A stretch of 64,000 nt of DNA from Bathynomus jamesi (GCA_023014485.1 JAJOZX010005802.1:1-64000), one strand, 5' to 3'; shown: positions 18,881 through 31,360, counted from the stretch's first letter. A program made the numbers and translations. The notes: generated by a model not told the origin, from the sequence alone.

Positions 18881-19254
18881 CCTTCAGGTGTCTCTCTCCC
18901 TCCTTCAGGTCTCTCTCTCTCTCTCCTGCATGTATCTTCCTCCTTCAGGTGTCTCTCTCTCTCTCTCTCTCCTGCATGTTTGCCTCCAGCATGTGTACTG
19001 CATGTGTACATCCAGCATGTGTACTCCTGCATGTGTGCGTATGTGTGTACCTCCAGCATGTGTACCTACTGCATGTGTACTCCTGCATGTGCGTATGTGT
19101 GTACCTCCAGCATGTGTACTCCTGCATGTGTACCTATCCTCTCTCCTTCAGGCGTCTCTCCCTCCTACAGGCATCTCTCTCTTCTTCAGCTCTCTCTCCT
19201 TCAGCTCTCTCTCTCTCTCCTTCAGGCGTCTCTCTCACCTTGGCTCAGCCAACT
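18881..19254. repeat. CT-rich and TGCATGTGTACC minisatellite
   Basis: Alternating CTCTCTC/CCTTCAGG runs and repeats of TGCATGTGTACTCC/CCAGCATGTGTAC. All long frames here are low-complexity artefacts. Confidence 0.85.
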
Positions 19255-19541
19255 GGCTGATTCTGGCTGATTAGGAGCCTATAAAACAACGCCAACTCGG
19301 CTGAAGTCTTAGTGTGCACTTGGCTCCTGCCAGGTGAACACCTCTCCTCCTTTCTCTCCTCCTCCTCCTTTCTCTTGGGGGATAACGCCGCCTCCAAGTT
19401 TTCCCCCCACCCCCCTTTGCAACAACCCCCTTTGCAACAACCCTTGCAACACCACCTTTGCAACAACCCCTTCCCCCCTTTGCAACAACCCCCCCCCCCT
19501 TTGCAACAACCCTTCCTCTCCCCTTTTGCGGCTATACTACT
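19255..19541 (-). repeat. Polinton right terminal inverted repeat
   Basis: Inverse of 1800-2085: ends CTATACTACT at 19541, with the TTTGCAACAACCCC minisatellite (about 19415-19520), GGGGGATAACGCCGCCTCC and the CAGCCAGTTGGCTGATT region. The minisatellite copy number differs from the left end. Confidence 0.85.
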
Positions 19542-20702
19542 TAGATAGATGGATAAATGTATAAATAGATAGATGAGTAGATAGATAGAGAGAGAAATAG
19601 CTAGCTTGATGGCTATATGGATATACTCGTATACTGTATGTAGATAGATACTGTATATAGTGTAAATTGATGACTAGATGACTAAGTTACTTATATACTG
19701 TAGGTAGAGGAAACGGCTGATAGACGATAGATAGTAAGATACGAGTATATATAAATAAATGAATGGATGAACAAATACATAGAAGGAAGGCTTATTATAT
19801 GGATTGATGGATACAGCATAGTTCGGAGATGCGGGCACTGACCATTCGGCTACGACGGGATAAAATTTAACAACAACATGACGATATTTCATCACCCGAG
19901 GGAAATGCAAAAAGCTTTCGCGTACAGATGCGTTTTTTTCGTTTTAACCCTCTGCACTCGACCCAATGGACAGCATTTAATCCAGATCTACCTGACAAAC
20001 CCCAGTGTACCATTTGATAGAAATATGAATGCATAACCGTGTATTTTTACATAAGCAAAAATTCTTCCTTCTCCCCCCCCACCTCCCGTTTTGCCCTTCC
20101 TTCACTTTATCTTTTTTCTACCTGACGGCCCGATGCCATCACACTCTACATACTGCAAATAATGATTTTCCAAAAAAGTCAAATAAATTTTACAGGAAAG
20201 AAATTTTACATTGATTCGAGATTGTGTGTGTGTGTGTGTTCGGGATCGCGACGATTTTGAGGATACACAGCTTGTCGCGACACGAACGTGCGTATCCCAT
20301 CATTTGTGGTGTCGCGGTGAATTATCTATCTTTTATCATGAAAAAAGGGGATATAATTAATGTTGGGCTAGGTTAGGTTAGGTAGTTAAATCAAGTTTGA
20401 TTGGAGTTATTAGGTTTTTAAAATTGTGTGAGTGTCACGATACAGAATGAATATGTGAGAAAGTGTGAAAATGTGTATGTTCTGTAGAGAAATCAAACAT
20501 ACGTGTGTGGGTGAAGGGGATAAATTAGTTCCTTCGACACGTCGGTACACGCATCTTCTATTTCATTTTACTTACATAATTTAGTTGTTCGAACCTATTT
20601 CAAGTTACACACATGCATGTGAATGTATGTACGTACAGTATGTATAAATGTACGTACAATATATGACCTGTGTATACAGATAAGGATATATATACGAGTG
20701 TG
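19542..20702. other. Noncoding repeat-rich DNA right of the Polinton
   Basis: GATA-type tetranucleotides (19542-19750), a GT run near 20226-20240, a short TTAGG tract near 20372-20385 and unremarkable AT-rich DNA. The flank tagata directly after the Polinton is part of the GATA run. No gene recognised. Confidence 0.6.
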
Positions 20703-21708
20703 TATATGACGCGTTCGGTGGAGAAGGGGCGAACGCCACAAAATTCGAAAAATGAGTTTTTTGTCGTATAATTATCCTTTAAAACCTTTGCTTTACCTAT
20801 GCAAAAAATTAGATGTTAGTATGCACTCTTTCACGGTAAAATTTAGGTTTTAATGTATCTCAGAGAAATTCCCTCCGCATCATTGCTTCACATTGAACAC
20901 ATCTATCTACTTTCTGGTCACTCGACAATGCCCTGTGATGCTCAATTTGGCCAAATTGAACAAAATATACAAAATAATTACAGCAATATTATTTACACCA
21001 AAAAAGATTATGTTACGGCCATAACTACAGCCGTTTCGCAGCGCTTCCTAGTTGTAGAAATGAAACAGGCTGATTTTCTCGATTTGACGTCCTAAAAACG
21101 TGCATTGTCATTAGGAAATCAACAACTACTAAATTTACAGATGCAAGAAAGTTAATATTTGACTTTCAACACAAAGAAGGCTACGTAATATCTACTGCAT
21201 ACCGCACAACCCCAGATAATAGCCATCCCGTCAGACTGCAGAAAGGGTAAAAATCCTACAGTGTCAGTTTATTCAATCTAGCCCAGCAGACACTGCAACC
21301 AAAGTATTCCCAATTGCTGCCAATAACTAAGGAAAAAATAAAAGATCTCATAGAATTATCAGACCTAATGCCTGCAACTGCAGTGAACTATTATACAAGA
21401 TTGTTAAAGGAACTGGAAGAAACCGAAACAGTTAAGCAGGTAAACAACATTCGACGAAGAGAACCAAATAATGGATTACACCAGTTAACATCAGAAGCTA
21501 TCAATAAATAATATTGTAAAATTTCTTGGCGTTTTATTATATCGACATATTACACAACAATATTTTACTCAAATATGTGTTCAAATTCATACAACATTTC
21601 AATAAACCGGAAAAATACAAAGGTTTAAAGTTTACAAACTTTAACTGCATTTTGTGGCATAATTTGAAAATGTTGCGTTCGCCCCTTCTCCACCGAACGC
21701 GTCATATA
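20703..21708. mobile_element. 1-kb TIR transposon relic
   Basis: Inverted ends TATATGACGCGTTCGGTGG and onward for about 34 bp at 20703-20737 and 21673-21708, flanked by TA. The interior plus strand holds a degenerate frame 20853-21095 with YLLSGHSTMPCDAQFGQIE, a GHS-x2-P-x-D-x2-FG-x-IE pattern I have met in uncharacterised arthropod transposase-like proteins. A second small frame is at 21314-21511. Stops separate them, so it is a non-autonomous decayed copy. Superfamily not assigned. Confidence 0.7.
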
Positions 21709-21768
21709 TACCTTTTATAAATGCGTCTATGAATGTCTAAATAAGTCATATACGTTTGTCCGTGACTG

Positions 21769-21832
<64 letters not shown>

Positions 21833-23001
21833 TATGTGTGTGTGTGTGCGCGCGCGCGTATGTACGTAGACCAACAAACGTGCATGGGTGTGCCAGTTCG
21901 GTACAACCAGGCTACAACTATGAATAATTACTATATTGAGAGCCAAATAGGCAACAAATTGTCCCTCTGACAAATGTTCTGAACGGTCTTTGCAGTAATG
22001 TGTAAAGGCTGAAAACGCAATAGAAGATAATATATGGGACGTTCCACAGACGAGAAAGGAGACATTTTTCTTCATAAAAGGGATTTGCAAGGTTGAGTTG
22101 TGCGGCAAAAGGGGAACTAAGTCATTTTCTCGAAAATGAAAAATCGTTAAAAAGAAAATAGTCGAAAGACCGAATTATCAAAATTTATTTTAATCTTATT
22201 GTGTCTCGTCCAACTTAACCTAACCTAGCATAGCTAAATCTAATGTCAACAAATTTAAACTGATCTAATTTAACTTGCAAACATAGGTTTAGATAATTTG
22301 GCGCCTCGGTGATTTTCTTTTCGATAATTTTACAGTTTGAGATGGTATAGTTGGAGTATGAGGGTTAGATATAGATACAGAGATACAGACAGTTACAGGC
22401 TAACAAAGATCCTAAGATCCACTCTAAGCTAGCCAAAGAAGGAAGTAGGGTTGGGGGTCTGCGCGATGGTAAGTAAAATTAATGGTACGCGAAGTGTTTC
22501 TGAAACTGAAAGCAGGGTGGGAAAAATGGGTACAAGGACTTACTTTCCACTCGGTCATTCACATTCTCATTACGGTCCGCAAATGGGAATACTCGAAGGG
22601 GGAATTCAAGATTTGAGAAATGTTATGAAAAAAGGAGGACTGTGTCGCAATTGCGGTCCCGAGTGGTATTTACTACGGAAAAAAAAATCAAATCGAATCA
22701 AATCCGTCATTGGAAATGGATCCATTTGAAAATGGATTGATATACCGCCTTTGAGATTACCACTTTTGGATTTCTCATTCCTGGACGAAGAATAAAATGG
22801 GAATGACAATGAATGAGAAGAGACCGATAAAGTGAAGTATAGAGAGGTGTGTTACGATGAGAGTTGAATGTATGATATTTAATTAATGGGGGAATAGAGG
22901 CTGGGTGAAATGAATAAGATGCTAAAAAGTAGTTTTTTTAGTAGACCCAGAGGAAAAGTAGTTCATATCTACAGAGGTTGACATGTAGTATTTGAATATG
23001 T
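21709..23001. other. Noncoding; long TA/GT microsatellites
   Basis: TA run about 21769-21828 followed by GT and CG runs; a weak CCTAAC-like tract near 22215; then an unremarkable stretch. The frame 22451-22729 lacks any recognisable domain and I do not call it. Confidence 0.55.
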
Positions 23002-23397
23002 ACAGGGTGATCCAGAAGTCTGGACTCGTAGGGAAAATAAACATTATATTTTTTAAGTGAAACAAACGCATTTCTAATGTCAGTTTTACATATTTTAGGA
23101 AAGAAAATACCCTGATGGCTCAGTATACCAATCAAGAGAAGGTGGAACTGGTATTGCTACATGTTTCCGGAAAAAAGCCAGAGGGAGGCATGTTTGTGAA
23201 ATAACTGACATGCCTCCCTCTGGCTTTTTTCCAGAAACACTTACAATACCATTTCCACTTTCTCTTCAGTGGTATACTGAGCCATCAGGGTATTTTCTTT
23301 CCTGAAATATGTAAAACTGACATTATATTTTTAAAGTGAAACCAACACATTTCTAATGTCTATTTTCTCTATGAGTCAGACTTCTGGGACACCCTGT
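23002..23397. mobile_element. Fold-back mariner-type MITE
   Basis: Nearly palindromic over its whole length: the left end ACAGGGTGATCCAGAAGTCT pairs with the right end ACTTCTGGGACACCCTGT, and both arms carry the same transposase start (ATG at 23115, MAQYTNQEKVELVLLH, an N-terminal helix-turn-helix-like segment). It therefore looks like two head-to-head copies of the 5' part of a mariner/IS630-type element. Confidence 0.78.
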
Positions 23398-23401
23398 GTG
23401 G

Positions 23402-23437
<36 letters not shown>

Positions 23438-24009
23438 GGTCACTTTTATTTACAGTGACCCGTAATTGAGTGCAAGATGAAATGTAATGATTAAATCAAA
23501 CCCTACGCTGACTCATGGACCATTCTGTATACAAAAATTTTATAAATCGTGCCAAAAAAAAAACAATAACAATGAAACAAAACAAAGATGTGTCTCACAA
23601 AATTTAATTATTTACCGTTTTTTTTTTTTTTTATCCTAACTTTTACCCCAAAGTTCGTCAATTGTGATAATTAAAACGGTTGTTTTGTAAATTCAGTAAT
23701 TACAAATTAAATGAACTTTCGCAGTATTTGTGTAAACTGATTTGTTGCATGGATTTTTTGTTTCTTATTATCCCCTGTTTGCGCATCGTGTACAGCGTTC
23801 TCCTCACCCACCTCTTTTGGGAGAAGGGAGACTTGGAATATACCACATTTATTCATCATTTTCAGTACGTACGTGTATATAAAGGATTTAGCTAAAGTTA
23901 TGGTGGTTTTTTTCCTTTCAGGAAACTTTGTGTCTGTGAACACTGCTCAGAAGTAGTCTGCCAAAACTCATGAAATCTGAAAAAAAACCTGCAACTTTTT
24001 TAATACACA

Positions 24010-24040
<31 letters not shown>

Positions 24041-24213
24041 TGCGCGTGCGTGCACATAAATGTTACGATGGTTGTATCATTAGTTACGAACGTTGGGATA
24101 CACTCGGCCATATTTACCTTACAGTCCAGTGTATTCCAACTTTCGTCACCGATGATACACACCCACACATTATTTATATACTGCACTTACTTTATGAGAG
24201 TTCGAACGACAGT
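23398..24213. other. Noncoding, no gene seen
   Basis: TA run at about 23408-23436, T-rich run near 23619-23632 and GT run at 24014-24040. Frames are short and unconvincing. Confidence 0.5.
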
Positions 24214-26960
24214 TCAGGATCGACCTGCGGTTGACTCCTCTGCAGCATCCCGCCTCATTTGCGGGATTTGATGGAGGAGGGAATTGCTGTCTGATCTCCT
24301 GCCCTTGTAGCCAGCCACGCATGGCTGGTCAGGGACTTTGCACAGGAATCTGTCCAGCTGGTTCTTGAAGTTATTCAGGTCGGTGTGCTGGAGATTCCTT
24401 ACTTCTTTTGGTAGGGCATTGAAAAGCTTTGGGCCTCGTATTCTGAGGGTATTTTCCGTCCTCGTTTTCATGGCCCGTTGTCCCATCGCAGCTGGGAAAG
24501 TGAAAAATCTGCCTCTTCCCTCATTCCAGTTCGTTTCTATTTCATTTCTAAGGTTAGGGACAGAGCCCTCAAGCATTTTCCATATGTATATTATTGTGTG
24601 CCGCTGGCGCCTTCTTTCGAGAGAGTAGAGTTTCAGGGATTGTAGTCGAGACCAGTTGTCTTCACCTTCCGTTTCTTCTATCTTAGACGTAAAAGTCCTT
24701 TGTATAGCTTCAATGTTCGCAATGTCTCGTTTTGTGTGGGCTTGTGAGTACTGAGCAATACTCAATTCCATAATTTAAGCATGATGTTTGCTTTTCTGCT
24801 GCAGAAGCTCCTCCAGATGATTCCCATTATTTTTCTAGCCGTTGTAATTTTGATGTTATTATAGCGCTTTCTGAATTCTGCATCAGACGACATTATTACT
24901 CCAAGATCCCTGACTTGTGGATTTGGTGTATCTGTTTGGTTTGCAGAATTTTGTACCCTTTATTCTGTAGCTCCTTGTTATTACCATACCTTAGAAGTTG
25001 GAATTTTTCTTCGTTAAATTTCATATTGTTGTCTTTTGCCTACTGGAATAATGTTTTAATGTCGTTTTGTAATCTTTCTGTCACCTTCGTTCAATATTTC
25101 CTTGCATATCTTTGTGTCAATTGCGAAACATGATAGAGTACTGTCATTGATACCTGCATCAATATCTGCAATCAGTATTATGAACAGCAAGGGAGCTAGT
25201 ACTGTCCCTTGTGGGACAGAGTTCTCTACTTCCAAAACTTCCGATTTTACTCCATTTACCACCACTCTGTGTTCTTTGCGTCAAAAAATTAAATATCATC
25301 TTCCTAGCTTTCCAGTAATTCCTGTATTCTTAAGTTTGTGTGCTATAATTCCATGGTCACATTTATCGAAGGCTTTAGCAAAGTCAGTATATATTACATA
25401 GATGTTTTGTCCTCGAGACAGTGTTTCCAATATTTTCTCCTGGTGGTCTAATAGCTGTGATAGGTATGATCTTCCAGCCCTGAAACCATGTTGATTTGGG
25501 TTGTATAAGTTCTTTTTTTGTAGATAGTAGGTAGTTTTGCCTCTAATTATACGTTCAAAGCATCTTATAAGGTGGGAGGTGAGAGCTACCGGCCGATAAT
25601 TCTTGGGCATTGCTGTGACCACCTTTGAATAAGGGGGCAATGTTCGCCTTCTTTAATGGAAGTGGAATTTGTCCTGTGTCGAATGATTTCCTCCATAGTA
25701 TATAGCGGTTTGGTAATACTCTACATTTCTTCAGAAACGTAGCACTCAATGTGTCTGGCCCTGGTGCCGAATTGTCTCGCATCTGTGATAGAGCCTTAAT
25801 TACATTTCCTTCCGAGAACTCTAAGTCCATTAATAGGTTTGTGCCAGAATTTGTCCTTGGCTGATTTGTGTCAATAGCGAAAAATTCGTCTGCGTTTTCT
25901 ACTTTCATCTCGAACTTAGGGGTGCTAAACACAGTTAAATTGTTCCTTAAGAAGTTCACTCATTTTTGGGGGTTATTTGTGTTTGGCCTCCCCGTCTATT
26001 AACAGACCAATACTCTCTTTACACTGCATTTTCCTTTTCGCAAACGTGTAGAAGTATTTTGGGTTATTTTTTATGTTTTCTGCTACCTTATTTTCCTCCT
26101 CGTTTGTGTTATGTATGAATGTTTGTTTTAGGTCCAGTTCTATTTCGCCTAGTTTCCTCTCTAGTTTGAGTCTCATTGCATCAGTCTGCATCTTTGGAGA
26201 TGTTTTGCAGTTTGCTTCCGTTGTCTAAATAGTGTACTGATTTTTCTCTCGAGCTTGCTACGTTTTCTTTTGTCTCTCTGGAACATGCTTCAGTAATAGA
26301 GGTTTGGTTTCAGTCTCCATTTATACCTAGTATTTGTTCTAGTCTTCTCGTGAAGTAGCAATTCCCAATTTACTTCCTTTAAATCTTTATTTACATTTCC
26401 CAATCTACTTTCTTTGAATTTATGTTTAAGCTTTCAAATATTCCTTCTGCCCCTCTCGGGTGCATTTTCGGACCTCTGGGTGTTAACTTCAATTGTATAT
26501 CGATTAGGTTATGGTCGGAGAAATTTGTGTGTGTTACCTTTTTATTTATTATTATTATCAGTTATTTCTCAAAATTAAATCCAAAACGTTCTCTTTCTCG
26601 TGACTTCACAGATTTCCTGAGTAAGGGTGTAATGTTCCATCATATTTAATAGCATTATTGCTTGGGTTCTATCATCTTTCGTAATGTTGCCATGAAACTT
26701 CTCAATATGCGGCCCATCAATTATTGCAATCATAATTTCATCACAATCATTTGCCTGTGTTACCATTGACCACCTTTTGTGGTTTAATCAAATCGATCAA
26801 CCAACTAATTTTAACCACACTCAGAGGATTCAAATATTCTGGAGTTATTCTTCCGAAATAGTATTTTCCTTCCTCTGATTGGTCAGTCTTTGGGAGAAAT
26901 GAAATACCGTCCCTGATTAGGCAATTCATAATCTCGATTCCATCGTCATTTGAATACATA
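24214..26960 (-). pseudogene. Jockey/CR1-type LINE, degenerate (LINE-B copy 1)
   Basis: Read leftward: endonuclease-side remnants (26960-26575), a linker with KNNPKYFYTFAKRK (26191-25973), RT entry (25959-25555, NSAPGPDTLSATFLKK), RT core with NYRPVALTSHL and YVIYTDFAKAFDKCDH (25640-25296), then VPQGTVLAPLLFIILIADID (25265-25056). The C-terminal part, 24771-24214, has YSLERRRQRHTIIYIWKMLEG. The RT catalytic box that should read FADD is FAID here, and several frameshifts split the frame, so this copy cannot encode an active enzyme. A second copy of the same family lies at 38340-49045 on the other strand. Confidence 0.85.
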
Positions 26961-27043
26961 TCAGTGAGGTTTCACCTCCGTACTCGGAGACAAACATTTT
27001 CAGACGATATTCCTTTACTATTCCGTTGAGAGAGAGAGAGAGT
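26961..27043. repeat. Spacer with GA microsatellite at LINE-A 3' end
   Basis: Short GA run (about 27028-27043) directly beyond the 3' end of the next LINE. Nothing else seen. Confidence 0.6.
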
Positions 27044-30000
27044 TACAAGAAGTTACAAGGAAAAGAAGTACCTCAAAAGGCCTTGCGGCCCATACCGAGG
27101 AGGTACCAATGGCAACGGGTGCAACGGAAAATTTTCTATACACTCAAATAGTGTGCAAGATTTGGTCTAACCTTTTCTTGAACTGATCCACAGAGAAACT
27201 GTTCACAACTTCTGAAGGTAACCTGTTCCACGTGTCACAGATCTTATACGTAAAGTAATTCCACACACACTAGTCCTAAACCGTTTCAAATCCAACTTCC
27301 AACCATTGTTGCGAGTTGGGTTATCATTTAAACTAAACATGCTTCTAAAATCCGACATCGTTGAACCCGCGTAAAAACTTGAAAACTTCGATCAGTTGAC
27401 CGCGCAGCCTCCGAGTTTCCAGTGAAAACAAGTTCAGGGCGCGTAACCGTCGATTGTAGCCCATATGCCTAACGGAAGGGATTAACTTTGTGGCCCTCGA
27501 CTGCACTCGCTCCAGCCTCTCAATATCTTTCATGAGGGTGGGCGACCAGAACTGCACTGCATACTCCAGGTGCGGCCGAACCAAGGAATTGTACAGAAAG
27601 AGCACAATCTCCTTGTTCCGAAACTGAAATTGCCTCCTGATATAACCCAACAGCTTCTGGGCTTTCTTTTCCACCTCTACGCACTGTTTGGTAAACTTAA
27701 GGTCGCTGCTAATTAGCACACCCAAGTCCTTTTCCAAATCAGTGGCCTCGATATTACTCCCCAACATCGAGTAGTCCGACTTGGGATTGGCATAGCCAAT
27801 GTGCATCACTTTGCATTTACCCAAGTTAAACGGCATTTGCCATTTTTCGGACCACTCTCCTATCCTACCTAGGTCCGCACGCAGTTCCTCGATCGCTTCG
27901 GGCGTCCCAACATTAGCCCCAAGCTTGGTGTCATCAGCGAATTTGGCGATCCGACTGACGATGCCACCGTCGATATCATTTATGTAAATGATAAACAACA
28001 GTGGCCCCAAAACGGAACCCTGAGGAACCCCACTAGTGACCGAGGCCCAACCCGAACTGGCCCCTTAATTACAACCCTCTGCCGCCTATTCTTCAGCCAG
28101 TTTTCAATCCACCTACCTACTTCCCCACCGATACCAGCGCGTGCACTTTCGCTATTAGCCGGCGGTGAGGTACCTTATCAAAGGCTTTCTGAAAGTCGAG
28201 ATAAAGTATATCAATCGCCCTACTCTTATCGTACTCACTCAACATGACGTGGAAAAACTCGAGCAAGTTGGTGAGACACGACCTATGCCGTCTAAACCCA
28301 TGTTGGGAGTCCCCCAAGCAGCTTGTAGGAATCCAAATGGTCAACGATCCTATCCGCTATTATCCCCTCTACCAATTTACCTACAACTTAAGTGAGACTA
28401 ATGGGACGATAGTTCCCTGGACTTTCGTGATCCCCTTTCTTAAAGATAGGGGTCACGTTGGCTTCCCTCCAGTCACCAGGCACCTGGCCCGTCTCCAACG
28501 GTTTGTTGAAGACTGTAGCCAGGTGGGGAGCCACCTGGTCGCGCACCTCCCGCAACACACTGGGGAGAAACTGGTCTGGCCCAGGAGCCTTAAACGCGCT
28601 CAGTTTGTCTATTCTATCGGCACCGACTGTCGCGGTACATCGAACACTATCCAGGCCAGCACCTTCGTGCCTCACGCCTGGCTCGGGGATGACGCGGGTA
28701 TCCTCCCTGGTGAACACTCCCGCAAAGTACTCATTAAGCACATTAGCGATGTCCGCGTCGGAGGTCCGCAGAACGCCTCTTCGGTCCTTTAACGGACCTA
28801 TCATGCTTCTAATGGGCTTTCTACTATTAACATAACTGAAGAACTCCTTAGGGTTCCCCTTGCAGAGGCTTGCCACCCGTAGTTCTTCGTTACGTTTCGC
28901 TAGCCTAACCTTCGCCTTCACTTCCCTACACAGGCGGACATACGCTTCAGTGTTCTCATGGGAACGATTGGCCTTCGCCCTCTTATACGCTACTTTCCTA
29001 TTTCGGATAGCCGAAGCGATGTCACGATTGAACCACTGAGGCTGCGTTGAAGCATGGGTGACCGGTTTTGAGGGTATGGCAGCAGACTGCAGCACCATAA
29101 ACTCGTCCCGGAATGCATTCCAGACTCCCTCAACATCGCCACCGACCTCTAACCCCATCTCTCCTACGCTATCCCTGAGGCTAACAAAGTTCGCCCGCCG
29201 GAGATCGAGCTTACTGCCTCTCGAGTTACTACGTTTCACCCGAGGGACGCACACACGGAACCTAATAAGACCTTAATCACTCCCGCCCAACGATTCGTCA
29301 ACAGTGAGGCCAGTGACGAGGTTGTCTTCGGTCGTGAATACTAAGTCTAGAACGCTTTCGCCTCGTGTAGGCTCGTTGACCCACTGAGTGAGGAAGTTCT
29401 CATCAGCAAAGTCAACTAGCCTCCTCCCTTCAGCATCAGCAGTCCTGTTTTCCCACTTTATGCCGCGACAGTTGAAGTCTCCTAAAACTACACACACCCT
29501 ATCCCCTAGCAGGCTACTGAGTTCGGTGTACAGGGCTGTATCCTCCTCGAGGAGGAGATGCGGAGGTCTGTACACCAAGATTAACCTATAGTTCGTCCCT
29601 CCACGTTCAAATCGACGCCAAGCAACTCCCGTTCCGACCGGAACTAGCAGTGAACCGGACTCAACGTGTCTCTGACGTATATTAGTACCCACCCCCCTCC
29701 CCACGGGTGCGGTCTTTGCGAAACATTCTATACCCGGGAGTTTCGAACTCCCCAACGTAGTCCCTACAATCACTATGAATCCAGGACTCGGTGATAGCAA
29801 CGATATCCTGGTATTCTGATGCTAAGAGCGCCAGTAGCTCGCAAAACTTGTTCCTGATCGACCTAGCATTAAAAAGCATTGCACGGAGGGAGCCTCCCCT
29901 ATTCTAACCGCCCCCTAGCACGACCCGTTTTCCGAACAGCCAGGGCTGTCGGAAGTTGAAGAGCCCCTCACTAACGAGGGGACAACTTCCGCAGGAGCAT

Positions 30001-30232
30001 GAGCCTCCTCCAACGTGGAAGGAGGGTCACCCACCTGTACCTGGACGCACCCTTCAGTTGAAGGTACGTCCGCCACCGGCTTATCATCATCCCTCCCCGG
30101 TGGGGGCCCATCATCATCTCCCCGGACTCGACCTCACCATACGGTATAGGTGCCGGTCAAGCAGCGCGCCTAGCACACCTTTACCCTTGTTATTGAGGTG
30201 GACACCATCCCTCTGGTAAAGGTCCCACCTAC
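27044..30232 (-). pseudogene. LINE-A copy 1 (CR1-like), 5'-truncated, broken
   Basis: Leftward order: ORF1 C-terminus (30232-29905) with WDLYQRDGVHLNNKGKGVLG, the terminal D-x2-H block of an SGNH hydrolase/esterase. ORF2 starts at the ATG at 29879, MLFNARSIRNK. Endonuclease motifs YRPP and VVLGDFNCRGI are followed by an in-frame stop at 29275-29273. RT parts (29254-28388) carry SPGNYRPISLT, then ILYLDFQKAFDKVPH (28344-28117) and FADDTKLGANVG (28010-27345). The 3' end has GGCCTTGCGGCCCATACC. Frameshifts near 29690, 28390 and 28100 disable it. CR1-type ORF1 proteins are known to carry such esterase domains. Confidence 0.87.
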
Positions 30233-30265
30233 CCGAGAGAGAGAGAGAGAGATAGAGAGAGACCC
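30233..30265. repeat. GA microsatellite joining two LINE-A copies
   Basis: GA run exactly between the 5' truncation point of copy 1 and the 3' end of copy 2. Confidence 0.9.
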
Positions 30266-31284
30266 TCAAAAGGCCTTGCGGCCCATACCGAGGAGGTACC
30301 AATGGCAACGGGTGCCACGGAAAATTTTCTACACACTCAAGTAGTGTGCAAGATTTGGTCTAACCTTTTCTTGAACTGATCCACAGAGGAACTGTTCACA
30401 ATTTCTGAAGGTAACCTGTTCCACGTGTCACAGATCTTATACATAAAGTAATTCCCACACACACTAGTCCTAACCCGTTTCAAATCCAACTTCCAACCAT
30501 TGTTGCGAGTTGGGTTATTTAAACTAAACATGCTTCTAAAATCGACATCGTTGAACCCGCGTAAGAGCTTGAAAACCTCGATCAGTTGACCGCGCAGCCT
30601 CCGAGTTTCCAGCGAAAACAAGTTCAGGGCGCGTAACCGTCGATTGTAGCCCATATGCCTAACGGAAGGGATTAACTTTGTGGCCCTCGCTTGCACTCGC
30701 TCCAGCCTCTCAATATCTTTCCTGAGGGTGGGCGACCAGAACTGCACAGCATACTCCAGGGGCGGCCGAACCAGGGAATTGTACAGTGAGAGCACAATCT
30801 CCTTGTTCCGTAACTGAAATTGCCTCCTGATATAACCGAACAGCTTCTGGGCTTTCTTTTCCACCTCTACGCACTGTTTGGTAAACTTAAGGTCGCTGCT
30901 AATTAGCACACCCAAGTCCTTTTCCAAATCAGTGGCCTCGATATTACTCCCCAACATCGAGTAGTCCGACTTGGGATTGGCGTAGCCAATGTGCATCACC
31001 TTGCATTTACCCAAGTTAAACGGCATTTGCCATTTTTCGGACCACTCTCCTATCCTACCTAGGTCCGCACGCAGTTGCTCGATCACCTCCGACGTCCCAA
31101 CATTGGCCCCAAGCTTGGTGTCATCAGCGAATTTGGCGATCCGACTGACGATGCCACCGTCTATATCATTTATGAAAATGATAAACAACAGCGGCCCCAA
31201 AACGGAACCCTGAGGAACCCCACTAGTGACCGAGGCCCAACCCGAACGAGCCCCTTTAATTACATCCTCTGCCGCCTATTCTTC

Positions 31285-31285
<1 letters not shown>
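30266..31285 (-). pseudogene. LINE-A copy 2, 3' portion of RT
   Basis: A 287-codon open frame, 31200-30337, gives the RT C-terminal half from MGPLLFIIFINDIDGGIV through FADDTKLGANVG to the natural C-terminus ending in LDQILHTT. It is more than 90 percent similar by eye to copy 1 and shows what that copy's lost C-terminus looks like. Upstream RT and ORF1 are missing; the 5' break abuts a TA run. Confidence 0.87.

Positions 31286-31358
<73 letters not shown>
31286..31358. repeat. TA microsatellite between LINE-A copies
   Basis: TA repeat with a single TATTATA interruption. Confidence 0.95.

Positions 31359-31360
<2 letters not shown>

Larger units (their letters stand above)
1800..19541. mobile_element. 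Polinton/Maverick (adintovirus-like) element, 17.7 kb
   Basis: A block of virus-like genes (pPolB, packaging ATPase, integrase, minor and major capsid proteins, adenain-type protease) lies between two inverted repeats at 1800-2085 and about 19255-19541. Both start, read inward, AGTAGTATAGCCGCAAAAGG. Size, gene content and AG-initial inverted ends match Polintons, self-synthesising elements also regarded as integrated viruses. Gene order: leftward block 3148-9360, rightward block 9500-15340, a probable spliced antisense gene 15370-16450, then noncoding DNA. Flanks caagtg and tagata do not match, so a 6-bp target duplication is not preserved. Polymerase, ATPase, minor capsid and protease are open; integrase and major capsid are frame-broken, so the copy looks old or contains sequence errors. 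Confidence 0.88.

Noticed and set aside
18835..19274. Cys/Val and Ser/Leu-rich frames
   Set aside because: Translations of the CT-rich and TGCATGTGTACC minisatellite.
22451..22729. 92-codon plus frame
   Set aside because: No recognisable domain, no splice or promoter context, and not repeated elsewhere.
24338..24628. Plus frame of 96 codons
   Set aside because: Antisense to the LINE-B C-terminal part, which is the convincing frame.
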